A stretch of 64,000 nt of DNA from Streptomyces klenkii. Its GTDB lineage: Bacteria > Actinomycetota > Actinomycetes > Streptomycetales > Streptomycetaceae. The translations under genes and the position numbers were made by a program. Location of the stretch: contig NZ_RBAM01000008.1 in NCBI RefSeq assembly GCF_003626645.1, positions 341,763 through 405,762 on the forward strand, given 5' to 3'. The notes under the pieces were generated by a model. The model did no database searches and was not told the DNA's origin. It was given only the letters and a program-made list of their open reading frames with translations. This document shows, piece by piece, positions 32,348 through 41,619 of the stretch. Numbering within the stretch: the stretch's first letter is position 1; every line of letters starts with the position of its first letter.

Positions 32348-32367
32348 GGCGGGAGCGGCCGCTTCCG

Positions 32368-33687
32368 CTACGTCCGTACGGACCGGACCGCCCGCACCTC
32401 GCGCTCCCTGTGCGCCGCCCGGCCGTCCGCCGGCCGTTCCGCCCACCGGCTGCCGCGGTCGAGCAGCAGCACCGCCAAGTCGTCCGTCAGTTCCCCGCCG
32501 TTGAGGGCCTGCACCTCGGCGACCGTCGCGTCCAGGAGCTCCTCGCCGTGCAGTCCCTCGGCGAGCCCGCGGCTGATCAGCTCGACCATGCCGTCCTGGC
32601 CCAGGCGCCGCGCGCCGGCCCCGACCCGGCCCTCGATCAGCCCGTCCGTGTACATCAGCAGGCTCCACAGGCCGCCGAGTTCGACCTGGCGGCGCGGCCA
32701 GCGGGCGCGCCGGAGCAGGCCGAGCGCGGGGCCGCCGTCCTCCTGGGGCAGCAGCCGCGGCGCCCGCCCGGGGCGCACGAGCAGCGGGGCGGGGTGGCCG
32801 GCGAGGCTGAGGCCCGCGCGGCGCCCGTCCGCCGATATGTCGACCGCGCACAGCGTCGCGAAGGTCTCGTCGTCGGCGCGCTCGTGCTCCAGGACCTGCT
32901 GGAGGGTGGCGAGCAGTTCGTCGCCGCAGAGCCCGGCGAAGGTCAGCGCCCGCCAGGCGATGCGGAGTTCGACGCCGAGGGCGGCCTCGTCGGGGCCGTG
33001 GCCGCTGACGTCGCCGATCATGGCGTGCACGGTGCCGTCGGGCGTGCGGACCATGTCGTAGAAGTCGCCGCCGAGCAGGGCGCGGCTGCGGCCGGGCCGG
33101 TAGCGGGCGGCGAAGCGCAGGCCGGAGCCGGCGAGCAGCGGGGTGGGCAGCAGGCCGCGCTCCAGGCGGGCGTTCTCCTGGGCGCGCAGCCGGGACTCGG
33201 TGAGCTGCCGCTGGGTGAGGTCGGCGCGCTTGCGCTCGACGGCGTAGCGGATGGCCCGGCTGAGGACGCGCCCGTCGAGCTCGTCGCGCGAGAGGTAGTC
33301 CTGGGCGCCGACGCGTACGGCTTCGGCCGCGCGCTCGGTGTCCGCCTCGGCGGTCAGGGCGAGGACGGCGTGGTGCGGGGCGAGGCGCAGCACCTGGCGC
33401 AGGGTGTCCAGTTCGTCGGGCCGGCCGGCGGCCGGGCCGGTGCCGGCGGCTCCGGCGTCCGCCAGGTCGAGGAGGATGCAGTGGACGTCGTCGGTGAGGA
33501 GCCGCTCGGCCTCGGTGAGGTTGCGGGCGGTGCGGATGCGGACCGGGCTGCCCACGGCACCGGACATTTCAGTGATGTCCGGCATCGAGAGGGGCCCGGC
33601 GGGGTCGCCCTCGATCACCAGGAGGGTCAGTCCGGTGTCGGGCGACGTGGTCACCGGCTCCGCGGACCTCGGCGCGGGTACGGACAT
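32368..33687 (-). CDS. Response-regulator-type PP2C (SpoIIE-like) phosphatase
   Basis: 439 residues. An N-terminal receiver-like domain (LTLLVIEGDPAGPLSMPDIT, HCILLDLADAG with the phospho-Asp position, AQDYLSRDEL) is joined by a coiled coil (RKRADLTQRQLTESRLRAQE) to a PP2C/SpoIIE domain with LLGGDFYDMVRTPDGTVHAM, IGDVSGHGPDEAAL and YTDGLIEGR carrying the metal-binding Asp residues. Such proteins dephosphorylate anti-anti-sigma factors and thereby control alternative sigma factors. A hairpin abuts its ribosome site. Confidence 0.9.
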   Translation of the reverse strand: MSVPAPRSAEPVTTSPDTGLTLLVIEGDPAGPLSMPDITEMSGAVGSPVRIRTARNLTEAERLLTDDVHCILLDLADAGAAGTGPAAGRPDELDTLRQVLRLAPHHAVLALTAEADTERAAEAVRVGAQDYLSRDELDGRVLSRAIRYAVERKRADLTQRQLTESRLRAQENARLERGLLPTPLLAGSGLRFAARYRPGRSRALLGGDFYDMVRTPDGTVHAMIGDVSGHGPDEAALGVELRIAWRALTFAGLCGDELLATLQQVLEHERADDETFATLCAVDISADGRRAGLSLAGHPAPLLVRPGRAPRLLPQEDGGPALGLLRRARWPRRQVELGGLWSLLMYTDGLIEGRVGAGARRLGQDGMVELISRGLAEGLHGEELLDATVAEVQALNGGELTDDLAVLLLDRGSRWAERPADGRAAHREREVRAVRSVRT

Positions 33688-34141
33688 GTCTTCGGTTTCC
33701 TTCCTCCCCCAGCTACCGCTGGGGGTGCCTCCGCCCCCTGAGGCACGGCCCCCGCGACCGGCGGGGTGCCGAACGCGACCCTAGCGTCAGGGCATGGTCG
33801 AACGGAATGGAGCGGAGCCACTCGCCGCTGTCATATGCCCTAACCGGAGCGGCATTTGGCGCGTGAGGGGAGAAACACGCGATGACAAACATCACCCCGA
33901 CGGGGGTCCTTGTGTGCGACCCGCGTCACACGTCTCGCCATTCCGGCGGATCATGAAGCACGCACCGGTCCGGTTGCCGCGGATTCCGCCGGACTCTCGC
34001 GGCGGTGGCGTCTCGCCGTTGCGGCGGCGGCATTCTTCGCGGCCCGCCGTCCCGGCGAAAAGGTGCCCGCCGCAACGGTGAGAAGGCACCGCGGCGAGGG
34101 TCCGGCGGAATGGCGCGATCACCGCAACCGACGGCCCCGGT
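33688..34141. repeat. Intergenic region with palindromic repeat element, copy C at 33983-34111
   Basis: 454 bases without a supported gene. A 129-bp element has terminal inverted repeats ATTCCGCCGGACTCTCGC (left, 33983) and GCGAGGGTCCGGCGGAAT (right, ending 34111), 17 of 18 positions matching. Inside are TCTCGCCGTTGCGGCGG and CCGCCGCAACGGTGAGA arms forming a long cruciform. The flanks (CCGGTTGC / GCAACC) extend the symmetry. Left of the element the sequence only holds the phosphatase leader and a spurious frame. Confidence 0.75.
33706..33725 (-). promoter_or_regulatory. Hairpin next to the ribosome site of the phosphatase gene
   Basis: On the transcript, CCCCCAGC and GCTGGGGG pair around a four-base loop. 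The GGAGGAAGG ribosome site begins inside the last Gs of the stem. TAGGGT further upstream (near 33784) is a possible -10. The stem could modulate translation initiation. Confidence 0.45.
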
Positions 34142-35272
34142 CTAGGCCGGGCGCACGACGCCCAGGACCGGCATCGAGCCCGCCCCCGCGATCGTCACCT
34201 GGCGCCCCGGCCGCGGTGCGTGCACGATCGCGCCGTCGCCCACGTACATCCCGACGTGACTCGCGTCGCCGAAGTAGATGATCAGGTCGCCCGGCCGCAT
34301 GTCCTTGAGGTCCACCTTGGGCAGCAGCCGCCACTGGTCCTGCGAGGTCCGCGGTATCGCCCGGCCCGCGGCCGCCCAGGCCCCCCGCGTCAGCCCGGAG
34401 CAGTCGTACGTGTCCGGTCCCTCAGCGCCCCACACGTAGTTCTTGCCGATCTGGGCGGTCGCGAAGTCGACGGCCCGCCTGCCCTCGGCGGTGGCCGCGC
34501 CCGAGCCCTTGAGGCCGGCGCCCTTCACCGCGTCCGAGGCGAGCCACTTCTGCTGGGCCTGGCGGGCCCGCTCCTCCTCCAGCAGGCGCAGCCGCTCCCG
34601 CTCCTTCTCCTCCAGCTTCGACTCCAGCTCCTTGGCGGCCGCGAGCTTGGCCTCGATCTCCTTCTTCGCGCCCTCCTTCTTGCGGCGCTCGCCGTCGAGG
34701 GTCTTCCAGCGCTCGCCGGCGGCCTTGGCGTAGCCGTCGAGGGCCTTCTGCGCGGCGGCGACCTGGGTGATCAGCCCGCGCGTGGCGGCCTGTCCCTTGT
34801 GGGTGAGGGCCGCGCCGTCGAAGAAGCTCTCGGGGGAGCCGGAGAGGAGGAGCCGGACCTGGGGCGGCAGGCTGCCGTCGCGGTACTGGGCGCGGGCCAG
34901 GGAGCCGGCCTGGTTCTTGAGGCGGTTCATCCGCTCCTGCTCCTCGGCCGCGGACTTGGCGATCTCGGCGATCGACTTCTCCTGGCGGCGCTGGGCCTCG
35001 CTCGCTGCGTTGTAGGCGTCCGTGGCGGCCTCGGCCTGCCGGTAGAGGCTCTCCACCTCCTGGTGGACGTCCTCCAGCGTGCGCGGTGGCTTGGGTTCCG
35101 CATACGCGGTGCCGGGCATGGTGGCCACCACCCCGGCCACGGCCAGGACGCATATCAATGCGGTCACCGAGATCACGCGTCTGCCTCCGCAGCCCTCACC
35201 CCTGCCGCCCGCCATGCTGCCAGGGTTCTCAGCGTCCGCATTCCAGCCGTAGCTCCGGCCGTTCCGCCCCAC
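34142..35272 (-). CDS. NlpC/P60 peptidoglycan endopeptidase with coiled coil
   Basis: 376 residues: signal peptide (RRVISVTALICVLAVAGVVA, cleavage near AYAEP), a long coiled coil (about 60-240; LEDVHQEVESLYRQAEAATD, AAKELESKLEEKERERLRLL), and a C-terminal NlpC/P60 domain with catalytic Cys in TYDCSGLTRGAW, His in ASHVGMYVGDG and a third polar residue near HAPRPG. It cuts gamma-D-Glu to diaminopimelate bonds in peptidoglycan; the coiled coil resembles the autoinhibitory part of RipA. GTG at 35272 has GGAGG six bases upstream; ATG at 35215 is weaker. Confidence 0.92.
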   Translation of the reverse strand: MGRNGRSYGWNADAENPGSMAGGRGEGCGGRRVISVTALICVLAVAGVVATMPGTAYAEPKPPRTLEDVHQEVESLYRQAEAATDAYNAASEAQRRQEKSIAEIAKSAAEEQERMNRLKNQAGSLARAQYRDGSLPPQVRLLLSGSPESFFDGAALTHKGQAATRGLITQVAAAQKALDGYAKAAGERWKTLDGERRKKEGAKKEIEAKLAAAKELESKLEEKERERLRLLEEERARQAQQKWLASDAVKGAGLKGSGAATAEGRRAVDFATAQIGKNYVWGAEGPDTYDCSGLTRGAWAAAGRAIPRTSQDQWRLLPKVDLKDMRPGDLIIYFGDASHVGMYVGDGAIVHAPRPGRQVTIAGAGSMPVLGVVRPA

Positions 35273-35481
35273 AGACCACCTCCGCGGTCATTGCCCCCAC
35301 GTCTGACATGCCGTCACGCGAGCAAGGGATGCTGCCACGCCACCCCGTAATCCGACAGAGATCTGCGTCACACTGCGGGAAGTGCGACGCGCATGCGCAG
35401 GACGGACCGCACAAGACCGGCCACACCGCCCCTTCCCCCGATTTCAAGATCCTTTCGAGAGACACCACCCTGATGGGTGAG

Positions 35482-35503
35482 GTTCACTCTCCGTTCACTC
35501 TCC
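35482..35503 (+). promoter_or_regulatory. PHO box of the pst operon
   Basis: Two identical 11-base units, GTTCACTCTCC followed directly by GTTCACTCTCC, are the textbook Streptomyces PhoP site. It lies about 120 bases before pstS. The rest of 35273-35624 contains the divergent hydrolase leader and the pstS leader; no gene is present. Confidence 0.9.
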
Positions 35504-35624
35504 CCCATCGACCGCTTCACCTGATCTGCCTAATTTCGCCGATAGAGGGTGCGGGCAGAAGCGTCCGCACCGGTCACCTCTCGCACGCCGCCCCAGCGGC
35601 GGCTCCCGGAAGGAACACCCGAAA

Positions 35625-36755
35625 GTGAAGCTTCAGCGCAAGAACCGGCTCCGCGCCGTCGCTCTCGGCGCCATCGCCGTCTCCGGCGCCCTGGTCCTCA
35701 CGGCGTGCGGCTCGGACGACAACAGCGGTGGCGGTTCCACCGGCGGCGGCTCCACCAAGGCCGCGGGGAACATCAAGTGCGAGGGCAAGGGCCAGCTGCT
35801 GGCCTCGGGCTCGTCCGCGCAGAAGAACGCCATGGACCTGTGGGTCAAGAACTTCATGGCGGCCTGCAAGGACATCCAGATCAACTACAAGCCCACCGGC
35901 TCGGGCGCGGGCATCCAGGAGTTCCTCCAGGGCAAGACCGCCTTCGCGGGCTCCGACTCGGCGCTGAAGCCGGAGGAGGTGGCCAAGTCCAAGGAGGTCG
36001 TCAAGGGCGGCCAGGGCATCAACCTCCCGATGGTCGGCGGCCCGATCGCGATCGGCTACAACGTCCCGGGCGTGGACAACCTCGTCCTCGACGCCGACAC
36101 CCTCGCCAAGATCTTCGACGGCAAGATCGAGAAGTGGAACGACGAGGCGATCGCCAAGCTCAACAAGGACGCCAAGCTCCCGGACCTCAAGATCCAGGCG
36201 TTCCACCGCTCCGACGAGTCGGGCACCACGGACAACTTCACCAAGTACCTCAAGGCCGCGGCCGACAAGTCCTGGCCGTACGAGCCCGCGAAGGCCTGGA
36301 AGGCCAAGAACGGCCAGTCCGCCGACGGCTCCGCCGGCGTCTCCTCGCAGGTCAAGCAGACCCAGGGCGCCATCTCGTACTTCGAGCTCTCCTACGCCAC
36401 GGCCAGCTCGATCAAGACGGTGAAGCTCAACACCGGCGCCTCCGCCCCGGTCGAGGCCACCTCCGAGAACGCCTCCAAGGCCATCGCCGAGGCGAAGATC
36501 GCCGGCACCGGCAAGGACCTGGCCCTCAAGCTGAACTACACCACCAAGGCCGAGGGCGCCTACCCGATCACCCTGGTCACGTACGAGATCGCCGGTGACA
36601 AGGGCAACAAGGCCGAGACCCTCCCCGCGGTCAAGTCCTTCCTCACCTACATCGCCAGTGAGGACGGCCAGTCGGTCCTGAAGGACCTCGGCTACGCCCC
36701 GCTGCCCTCCGAGATCGCCACGAAGGTCCGCGAGACCGTCGCGAGCCTCTCCTGA
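35625..36755 (+). CDS. pstS: Phosphate-binding lipoprotein PstS
   Basis: 376 residues: signal peptide with lipobox SGALVLTACGSDDNSGGG (lipid Cys about 28), Gly/Ser linker, then the phosphate-binding fold. ASGSSAQKNAMDLWVKNF and GSGAGIQEFLQGKTAFAGSD provide phosphate ligands, and FHRSDESGTTDNFTKYLKAA is the family signature. GTG after AAGGAACACCCGAAA. First gene of pstSCAB, behind a PHO box, so PhoP-induced in phosphate starvation. Confidence 0.96.
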   Translation: MKLQRKNRLRAVALGAIAVSGALVLTACGSDDNSGGGSTGGGSTKAAGNIKCEGKGQLLASGSSAQKNAMDLWVKNFMAACKDIQINYKPTGSGAGIQEFLQGKTAFAGSDSALKPEEVAKSKEVVKGGQGINLPMVGGPIAIGYNVPGVDNLVLDADTLAKIFDGKIEKWNDEAIAKLNKDAKLPDLKIQAFHRSDESGTTDNFTKYLKAAADKSWPYEPAKAWKAKNGQSADGSAGVSSQVKQTQGAISYFELSYATASSIKTVKLNTGASAPVEATSENASKAIAEAKIAGTGKDLALKLNYTTKAEGAYPITLVTYEIAGDKGNKAETLPAVKSFLTYIASEDGQSVLKDLGYAPLPSEIATKVRETVASLS

Positions 36756-36868
36756 CCCGTGTGTGACCGGGCTCCGACACCGGAGCCCGGTCACACCGTC
36801 CGGTGCACCGCCGCGCCGGGAGCCGCCCCGCACACCGGGCAGCGGCCCCGCAGACCGGAGAAATCCCC

Positions 36869-37855
36869 ATGGACATAACCAGCTCCACCGCCGACAGCAG
36901 CCCACCGGCGCCCGCCGCCGGAAAGACGGCCGCGAAGAGCGCCACCCGCCCGGGTGACCGGATCTTCCTCGCCCTCTCCCGCGGCTCCGGCATCCTGCTT
37001 CTGGTGATCATGGCCGCGATCGCGGCCTTCCTCGCCGTCCGGGCCGCCAACGCCCTCTCCCACAACGAAGGCAACTTCTTCACGACCTTCGAGTGGAGCG
37101 CCAACGCCACCCCGCCGGTCTTCGGCATCGCCGTCCTGGCCTTCGGCACGATCGTCAGCTCGCTGATCGCGATGATCATCGCCGTGCCCGTGGCGATCGG
37201 CGTCGCGCTCTTCATCTCGCACTACGCCCCGCGCCGGCTCGCCGCCCCGCTCGCGTACGTGATCGACCTGCTCGCCGCCGTCCCGTCCATCGTCTACGGC
37301 CTGTGGGGCGCCCTCTTCCTGGTGCCGCACCTCGGCGGCCTCTACAGCTGGATGAACGACTACCTCGGCTGGACCGGCATCTTCGCGTACAACGACGGCG
37401 CCGCCCGCTCGCTCTTCACCATCGGCATCCTGCTGGCGATCATGATCCTGCCGATCGTCACCAGCGTCAGCCGCGAGGTCTTCCTCCAGGCCCCGAAGAT
37501 GCACGAGGAGGCCGCGCTCGCGCTCGGCGCCACCCGCTGGGAAGTCATCCGGATGGCCGTCCTACCCTTCGGCCGCTCCGGTGTCATCAGCGCCTCGATG
37601 CTCGGCCTCGGCCGCGCCCTCGGCGAGACGATGGCCGTCGCCACCGTCCTCTCCCCCAGCTTCGTCATCGGCACGAGCCTGCTGGACCCGGGCGGCGGCA
37701 CGTTCGCGCAGAACATCGCCAGCAGCTTCAAGGAGTCCGGTGAGATCGGCAAGGACGCCCTGATCGCCTCCGGCCTCGTCCTCTTCGTCCTGACCCTGCT
37801 GGTCAACGGCGCGGCGCGACTGATCATCGCGCGCCGCAAGGAGTACTCGGAATGA
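36869..37855 (+). CDS. pstC: Phosphate ABC permease PstC
   Basis: 328 residues: six transmembrane helices, GIAVLAFGTIVSSLIAMIIA, and the coupling motif EEAALALGATRWEVIRMAVL followed by GLGRALGETMAVATVL. ATG after CCGGAGAAATCCCC. Overlaps pstA by four bases (ATGA). Confidence 0.96.
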   Translation: MDITSSTADSSPPAPAAGKTAAKSATRPGDRIFLALSRGSGILLLVIMAAIAAFLAVRAANALSHNEGNFFTTFEWSANATPPVFGIAVLAFGTIVSSLIAMIIAVPVAIGVALFISHYAPRRLAAPLAYVIDLLAAVPSIVYGLWGALFLVPHLGGLYSWMNDYLGWTGIFAYNDGAARSLFTIGILLAIMILPIVTSVSREVFLQAPKMHEEAALALGATRWEVIRMAVLPFGRSGVISASMLGLGRALGETMAVATVLSPSFVIGTSLLDPGGGTFAQNIASSFKESGEIGKDALIASGLVLFVLTLLVNGAARLIIARRKEYSE

Positions 37856-38937
37856 GCGACGTGACCATAGACCAGCCGCTGGCTGCCGGCAGCGCCCCGC
37901 AGCCGCGGCCCGTCTCCCTGCGCCAGCCGCGCCTGCCGCGCTGGACCCCGGCCGCCGTCGCCGCCGGTGCGATCGCCGCGGCCTGCGGGATCGGCATCGG
38001 CGCCGCCCTCGGCAGCCGCATCCAGTGGGGCCTGATCGCCGCCGGCCTGTTCGTCACCGTGATGTACGCCCTCGCGGCCCGCGTCGAAGGCCGCCGCCAG
38101 GCCACGGACCGGCTGGCCACCAGCCTGGTCTGGGTCTGCTTCCTGATCGCCGTCGTCCCGCTGGTCTCCCTGATCTGGGAGACCGTCGCCCGCGGCGTGA
38201 AGGTCCTCGACGGCGGCTTCCTCTCCCACTCCATGGCCGGTGTCCTCACCATCCAGCCCGGCGGCGGCGTCTACCACGCGATCATCGGCACCCTGGAGCA
38301 GGTCGGCATCGCCACCGCCATCGCGGCCCCGGTGGGCCTGCTGACGGCCGTCTACCTGGTCGAGTACGGCCGGGGCCGGCTGGCGAAGGCGGTCACGTTC
38401 TTCGTGGACGTCATGACGGGCATCCCGTCGATCGTCGCGGGTCTGTTCATCCTGAGCTTCTGGATCCTGATGCTCGACTTCGGCTACTCCGGCTTCGCGG
38501 GCTCCATGGCCCTGGCGATCCTGATGATGCCGGTCGTCGTCCGCTCCACCGAGGAGATGCTCAAGCTCGTCCCCAACGAGCTGCGCGAGGCCTCCCTCGC
38601 CCTGGGCGTGCCGAAGTGGCGCACGATCCTCAAGGTCGTCCTCCCCACGGCCATCGGCGGCATCGCCACCGGCGTCACGCTGGCCATCGCCCGCATCGCC
38701 GGCGAGTCCGCCCCGATCGTCCTGCTGGTCTTCGGCTCCCAGGTGATCAACAACAACCCCTTCGAAGGCGCCCAGTCCTCCCTGCCGTACTACATCTACG
38801 AGCAGTGGGCGGCCGGAAACGACGCCAGCTACGCCCGCGCCTGGGCGGCGGCGCTCGTCCTCATCGCCTTCGTCATGATCCTGAATCTGGTGGCCCGGGG
38901 CATCGCCCGCTGGAAGGCCCCCAAGACGAGCCGCTGA
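37852..38937 (+). CDS. pstA: Phosphate ABC permease PstA
   Basis: 361 residues. An N-terminal extension with two extra helices (about 40-85) precedes the permease core. Coupling loop: LREASLALGVPKWRTILKVV, then IARIAGESAPIVLLVFGSQ. Typical actinobacterial PstA length. Start ATG overlaps the pstC stop. Confidence 0.96.
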   Translation: MSDVTIDQPLAAGSAPQPRPVSLRQPRLPRWTPAAVAAGAIAAACGIGIGAALGSRIQWGLIAAGLFVTVMYALAARVEGRRQATDRLATSLVWVCFLIAVVPLVSLIWETVARGVKVLDGGFLSHSMAGVLTIQPGGGVYHAIIGTLEQVGIATAIAAPVGLLTAVYLVEYGRGRLAKAVTFFVDVMTGIPSIVAGLFILSFWILMLDFGYSGFAGSMALAILMMPVVVRSTEEMLKLVPNELREASLALGVPKWRTILKVVLPTAIGGIATGVTLAIARIAGESAPIVLLVFGSQVINNNPFEGAQSSLPYYIYEQWAAGNDASYARAWAAALVLIAFVMILNLVARGIARWKAPKTSR

Positions 38938-38972
38938 CGCGGTCGGAATTCCCGAAAGAAGTAGTGATCCCC

Positions 38973-39752
38973 ATGGCCAAGCGAATCGACGTCAGCGGCC
39001 TCTCCGCCTTCTACGGCACCCACAAGGCCATCGACGACATCTCGATGACCGTCGAGCCCCGCTCCGTGACGGCCTTCATCGGCCCCTCCGGCTGCGGCAA
39101 GTCCACCTTCCTGCGCACGCTGAACCGCATGCACGAGGTCACCCCCGGCGGCCGCGTCGAGGGCAAGGTGATGCTGGACGACGAGAACCTCTACGGCCCC
39201 GGCGTCGACCCGGTCTCCGTGCGCCGCATGGTCGGCATGGTCTTCCAGCGGCCGAACCCCTTCCCGACGATGTCCATCTACGAGAACGTGGCCGCGGGCA
39301 TCCGCCTCAACGGGGGCCGCATCCGCAAGTCCGAGCTGGACGACGTGGTGGAGAAGTCCCTCCAGGGCGCGAACCTCTGGAAGGAGGTCAAGGACCGGCT
39401 GAACAAGCCGGGAGCGGGCCTCTCCGGCGGCCAGCAGCAGCGGCTCTGCATCGCCCGGGCGATCGCGGTCGAGCCGCAGGTCCTGCTGATGGACGAGCCG
39501 TGCTCGGCGCTCGACCCGATCTCGACGCTCGCGATCGAGGACCTGATCGGGGAGCTCAAGGAGCGCTTCACGATCGTGATCGTGACGCACAACATGCAGC
39601 AGGCGGCGCGCGTCTCGGACCGCACGGCGTTCTTCAACCTGGCGGGCGTCGGCCAGCCGGGCAAGCTGATCGAGATCGACGAGACGTCGAGGATCTTCTC
39701 GAACCCGTCGGTCCAGGCCACGGAGGACTACATCTCGGGCCGGTTCGGATAA
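38973..39752 (+). CDS. pstB: Phosphate ABC ATPase PstB
   Basis: 259 residues: Walker A FIGPSGCGKSTFLRTLNRMH, Q-loop VFQRPNPFPTMSIYENV, signature LSGGQQQRLCIARAIA, Walker B LLMDEPCSALDPIST, switch His VTHNMQQAARVSD. All PstB hallmarks are present. ATG with AAAGAAG upstream, 36 bases after pstA. Two strong hairpins follow. Confidence 0.97.
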   Translation: MAKRIDVSGLSAFYGTHKAIDDISMTVEPRSVTAFIGPSGCGKSTFLRTLNRMHEVTPGGRVEGKVMLDDENLYGPGVDPVSVRRMVGMVFQRPNPFPTMSIYENVAAGIRLNGGRIRKSELDDVVEKSLQGANLWKEVKDRLNKPGAGLSGGQQQRLCIARAIAVEPQVLLMDEPCSALDPISTLAIEDLIGELKERFTIVIVTHNMQQAARVSDRTAFFNLAGVGQPGKLIEIDETSRIFSNPSVQATEDYISGRFG

Positions 39753-39785
39753 GGACTACGGGAGGCCGTGGGACTCGCAGGGCCT

Positions 39786-39818
39786 GGTCCGGGACTGCTT
39801 CGCTTTACGTCCCGGACC
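39786..39818 (+). terminator. Terminator after pstB
   Basis: GGTCCGGGAC and GTCCCGGACC form a ten-bp stem with a 13-base loop, 34 bases after the pstB stop. Confidence 0.75.
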
Positions 39819-39933
39819 GGGCCCGGAGCGGCCCGCGGCCGCACCTGACAACGGCGCGGCGCCCCGTAAACCGGTCGGCGCCGGGCGCAAGACCGCCTTA
39901 CGGCGCTGCATGGCGGTGCCGCCGCAAGGCGAA

Positions 39934-39968
39934 GGGCCCGCCCCCTGTTCGTACCAGGGGGCGGGCCC
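39934..39968. terminator. Bidirectional terminator between pstB and pit
   Basis: GGGCCCGCCCCCTG and CAGGGGGCGGGCCC are perfect 14-bp arms with a seven-base loop. It can stop transcripts from both the pst operon and the convergent pit genes. The intervening 39819-39933 shows no gene. Confidence 0.85.
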
Positions 39969-39993
39969 ACTTCGTTCGTTCAGCGGCCGGCCG

Positions 39994-40992
39994 CTAGCCG
40001 AACGCCAGGCTGACCACCCAATAGCTGAGCGCAGCGACGAGCGCAGCGGCAGGCATCGTGATGAACCAGCCGAGAATGATGTTCTTCGCGACGCCCCAGC
40101 GGACCGCGTTCACCCGCTTGGTCGCGCCGACGCCCATGATCGCCGAAGTGATCACGTGCGTCGTGGAGATCGGCGCGTGGAACATGAACGCCGTGGTGAA
40201 CATGACCGACGCACCCGTGGTCTCCGCGGCGAAGCCCTGCGGCGGGTCCAGCTCGATGATCTTCCGGCCGAGCGTGCGCATGATGCGCCAGCCGCCCGCG
40301 TACGTACCGAGCGAGAGCATGATCGCGCAGGCGAGCTTGACCCAGACGGGGATGGCGTCGCCCTTGGTCTGCACGTCGCCGATGACCAGGGCCATCATCA
40401 CGATGCCCATGGTCTTCTGGGCGTCCTGGAGGCCGTGGCCGAGCGCCATGCCCGCGGCCGAGACCGTCTGGGCGATCCGGAAGCCGCGCTTGGCCTTGTG
40501 CGGGTTGGCCCGGCGGAACATCCACATGATCGCGACCATCACCAGATAGCCGAGGATCAGGCCGACGAAGGGCGAGAGGAACATCGGGATGACGATCTTC
40601 TCGACCACGCCCGACCAGATGACGGCCGTGCCGCCCGCGAGCGCCGCGCCCACCATGCCGCCGAACAGGGCGTGCGAGGAGGACGACGGGAGGCCGAAGT
40701 ACCAGGTGACCAGGTTCCAGGCGATCGCGCCGATCAAGGCCGCGAAGAGGATGCCCATCCCCTTGTCGCCCGTCGGCGTTTCGATCAGGCCTTCACTGAC
40801 CGTCTTGGCCACGCCGCTGCCCAGGAAGGCACCGGCGAGGTTCATCACGGCCGCCATCGCGAGGGCCGCGCGGGGGGTCAGCGCCCGCGTGGACACCGAG
40901 GTCGCGATGGCGTTCGCGGAGTCGTGAAAGCCGTTGGTATAGGTGAAGCCGAGCGCGACCCCGATGGTCACGACGAGAGCAAAGGTGTCCAC
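39994..40992 (-). CDS. pit: Low-affinity phosphate transporter (PiT family)
   Basis: 332 residues, about ten transmembrane helices, with the two PiT signatures: GFTYTNGFHDSANAIATSVS near the N-terminus and SLGTYAGGWRIMRTLGRKI...TTHVITSAIMGVGATKRVNA near the C-terminus. It imports metal-phosphate with proton symport. The gene follows its DUF47 partner with a six-base gap. In S. coelicolor this corresponds to pitH1 next to pst, by recollection. Confidence 0.94.
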   Translation of the reverse strand: MDTFALVVTIGVALGFTYTNGFHDSANAIATSVSTRALTPRAALAMAAVMNLAGAFLGSGVAKTVSEGLIETPTGDKGMGILFAALIGAIAWNLVTWYFGLPSSSSHALFGGMVGAALAGGTAVIWSGVVEKIVIPMFLSPFVGLILGYLVMVAIMWMFRRANPHKAKRGFRIAQTVSAAGMALGHGLQDAQKTMGIVMMALVIGDVQTKGDAIPVWVKLACAIMLSLGTYAGGWRIMRTLGRKIIELDPPQGFAAETTGASVMFTTAFMFHAPISTTHVITSAIMGVGATKRVNAVRWGVAKNIILGWFITMPAAALVAALSYWVVSLAFG

Positions 40993-40998
40993 CGGGGG

Positions 40999-41619
40999 TC
41001 AGGACTCCTTGACCGCGATGGTCTCGACGGTGTTGGCGACGTGCTCGAACGCGTCGGCAGCCTCTTCCAGCACGTCCACGATCTGCTTGAGCTTCAGCAC
41101 CTCGATGGCGTCGTACTTGCCGTTGAAGAGCTGGGCCAGGAGCTTGCGGTGGATCTGGTCCGCCTGGTTCTCCAGACGGTTCACCTCGATCCAGTACTCC
41201 GTGAGATTCGTCATGGTGCGGAGGTTCGGCATGGCCTCGGCGGTCAGCTCGGCGGCCCGCGCGAGGACCTCGATCTGCTGCTCGACGCCCTTCGGAAGCT
41301 CCTCGACCTGGTAGAGGACGACCAGGTCGACGGCCTCCTCCATGAAGTCCATGATGTCGTCGAGCGAGCCGGCGAGGGAGTAGATGTCCTCGCGGTCGAA
41401 CGGCGTGATGAAGGACGAGTTCAGCTGGTGGAAGATCGCGTGCGTGGCATCGTCACCCGCGTGCTCCGCTGCCCGCATCCGGTCGGCGATCTCGGCCCGT
41501 GCGGACGCGTCCGCTCCGAGCAGTTCCATCAGGAGCTTGGAGCCCGTGACGATGTTGTCCGCGGAGGCGGCGAACATGTCGTAGAAGCTCGTCTCCCTGG
41601 GGGTCAGACGAAAGCGCAC
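40999..41619 (-). CDS. DUF47 / PhoU-like regulator of the Pit transporter
   Basis: 206 residues, all helical: FYDMFAASADNIVTGSKLLM, AAEHAGDDATHAIFHQLNSS, TPFDREDIYSLAGSLDDIMD. The E/D-rich metal-coordinating motifs fit DUF47 (Pit accessory protein), a PhoU-fold family. GTG preceded by GAGGATCCCAC. TAGCAT near 41660 on this strand is a possible -10. It probably controls or supports Pit activity. Confidence 0.93.
   Translation of the reverse strand: MRFRLTPRETSFYDMFAASADNIVTGSKLLMELLGADASARAEIADRMRAAEHAGDDATHAIFHQLNSSFITPFDREDIYSLAGSLDDIMDFMEEAVDLVVLYQVEELPKGVEQQIEVLARAAELTAEAMPNLRTMTNLTEYWIEVNRLENQADQIHRKLLAQLFNGKYDAIEVLKLKQIVDVLEEAADAFEHVANTVETIAVKES

Noticed and set aside
33794..34081. Plus-strand frame starting at an ATG six bases after TAGCGT
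   Set aside because: Looks leaderless at first, but codon bias is poor and the frame ends inside the palindromic repeat; the TAGCGT is close to the minus-strand phosphatase promoter.
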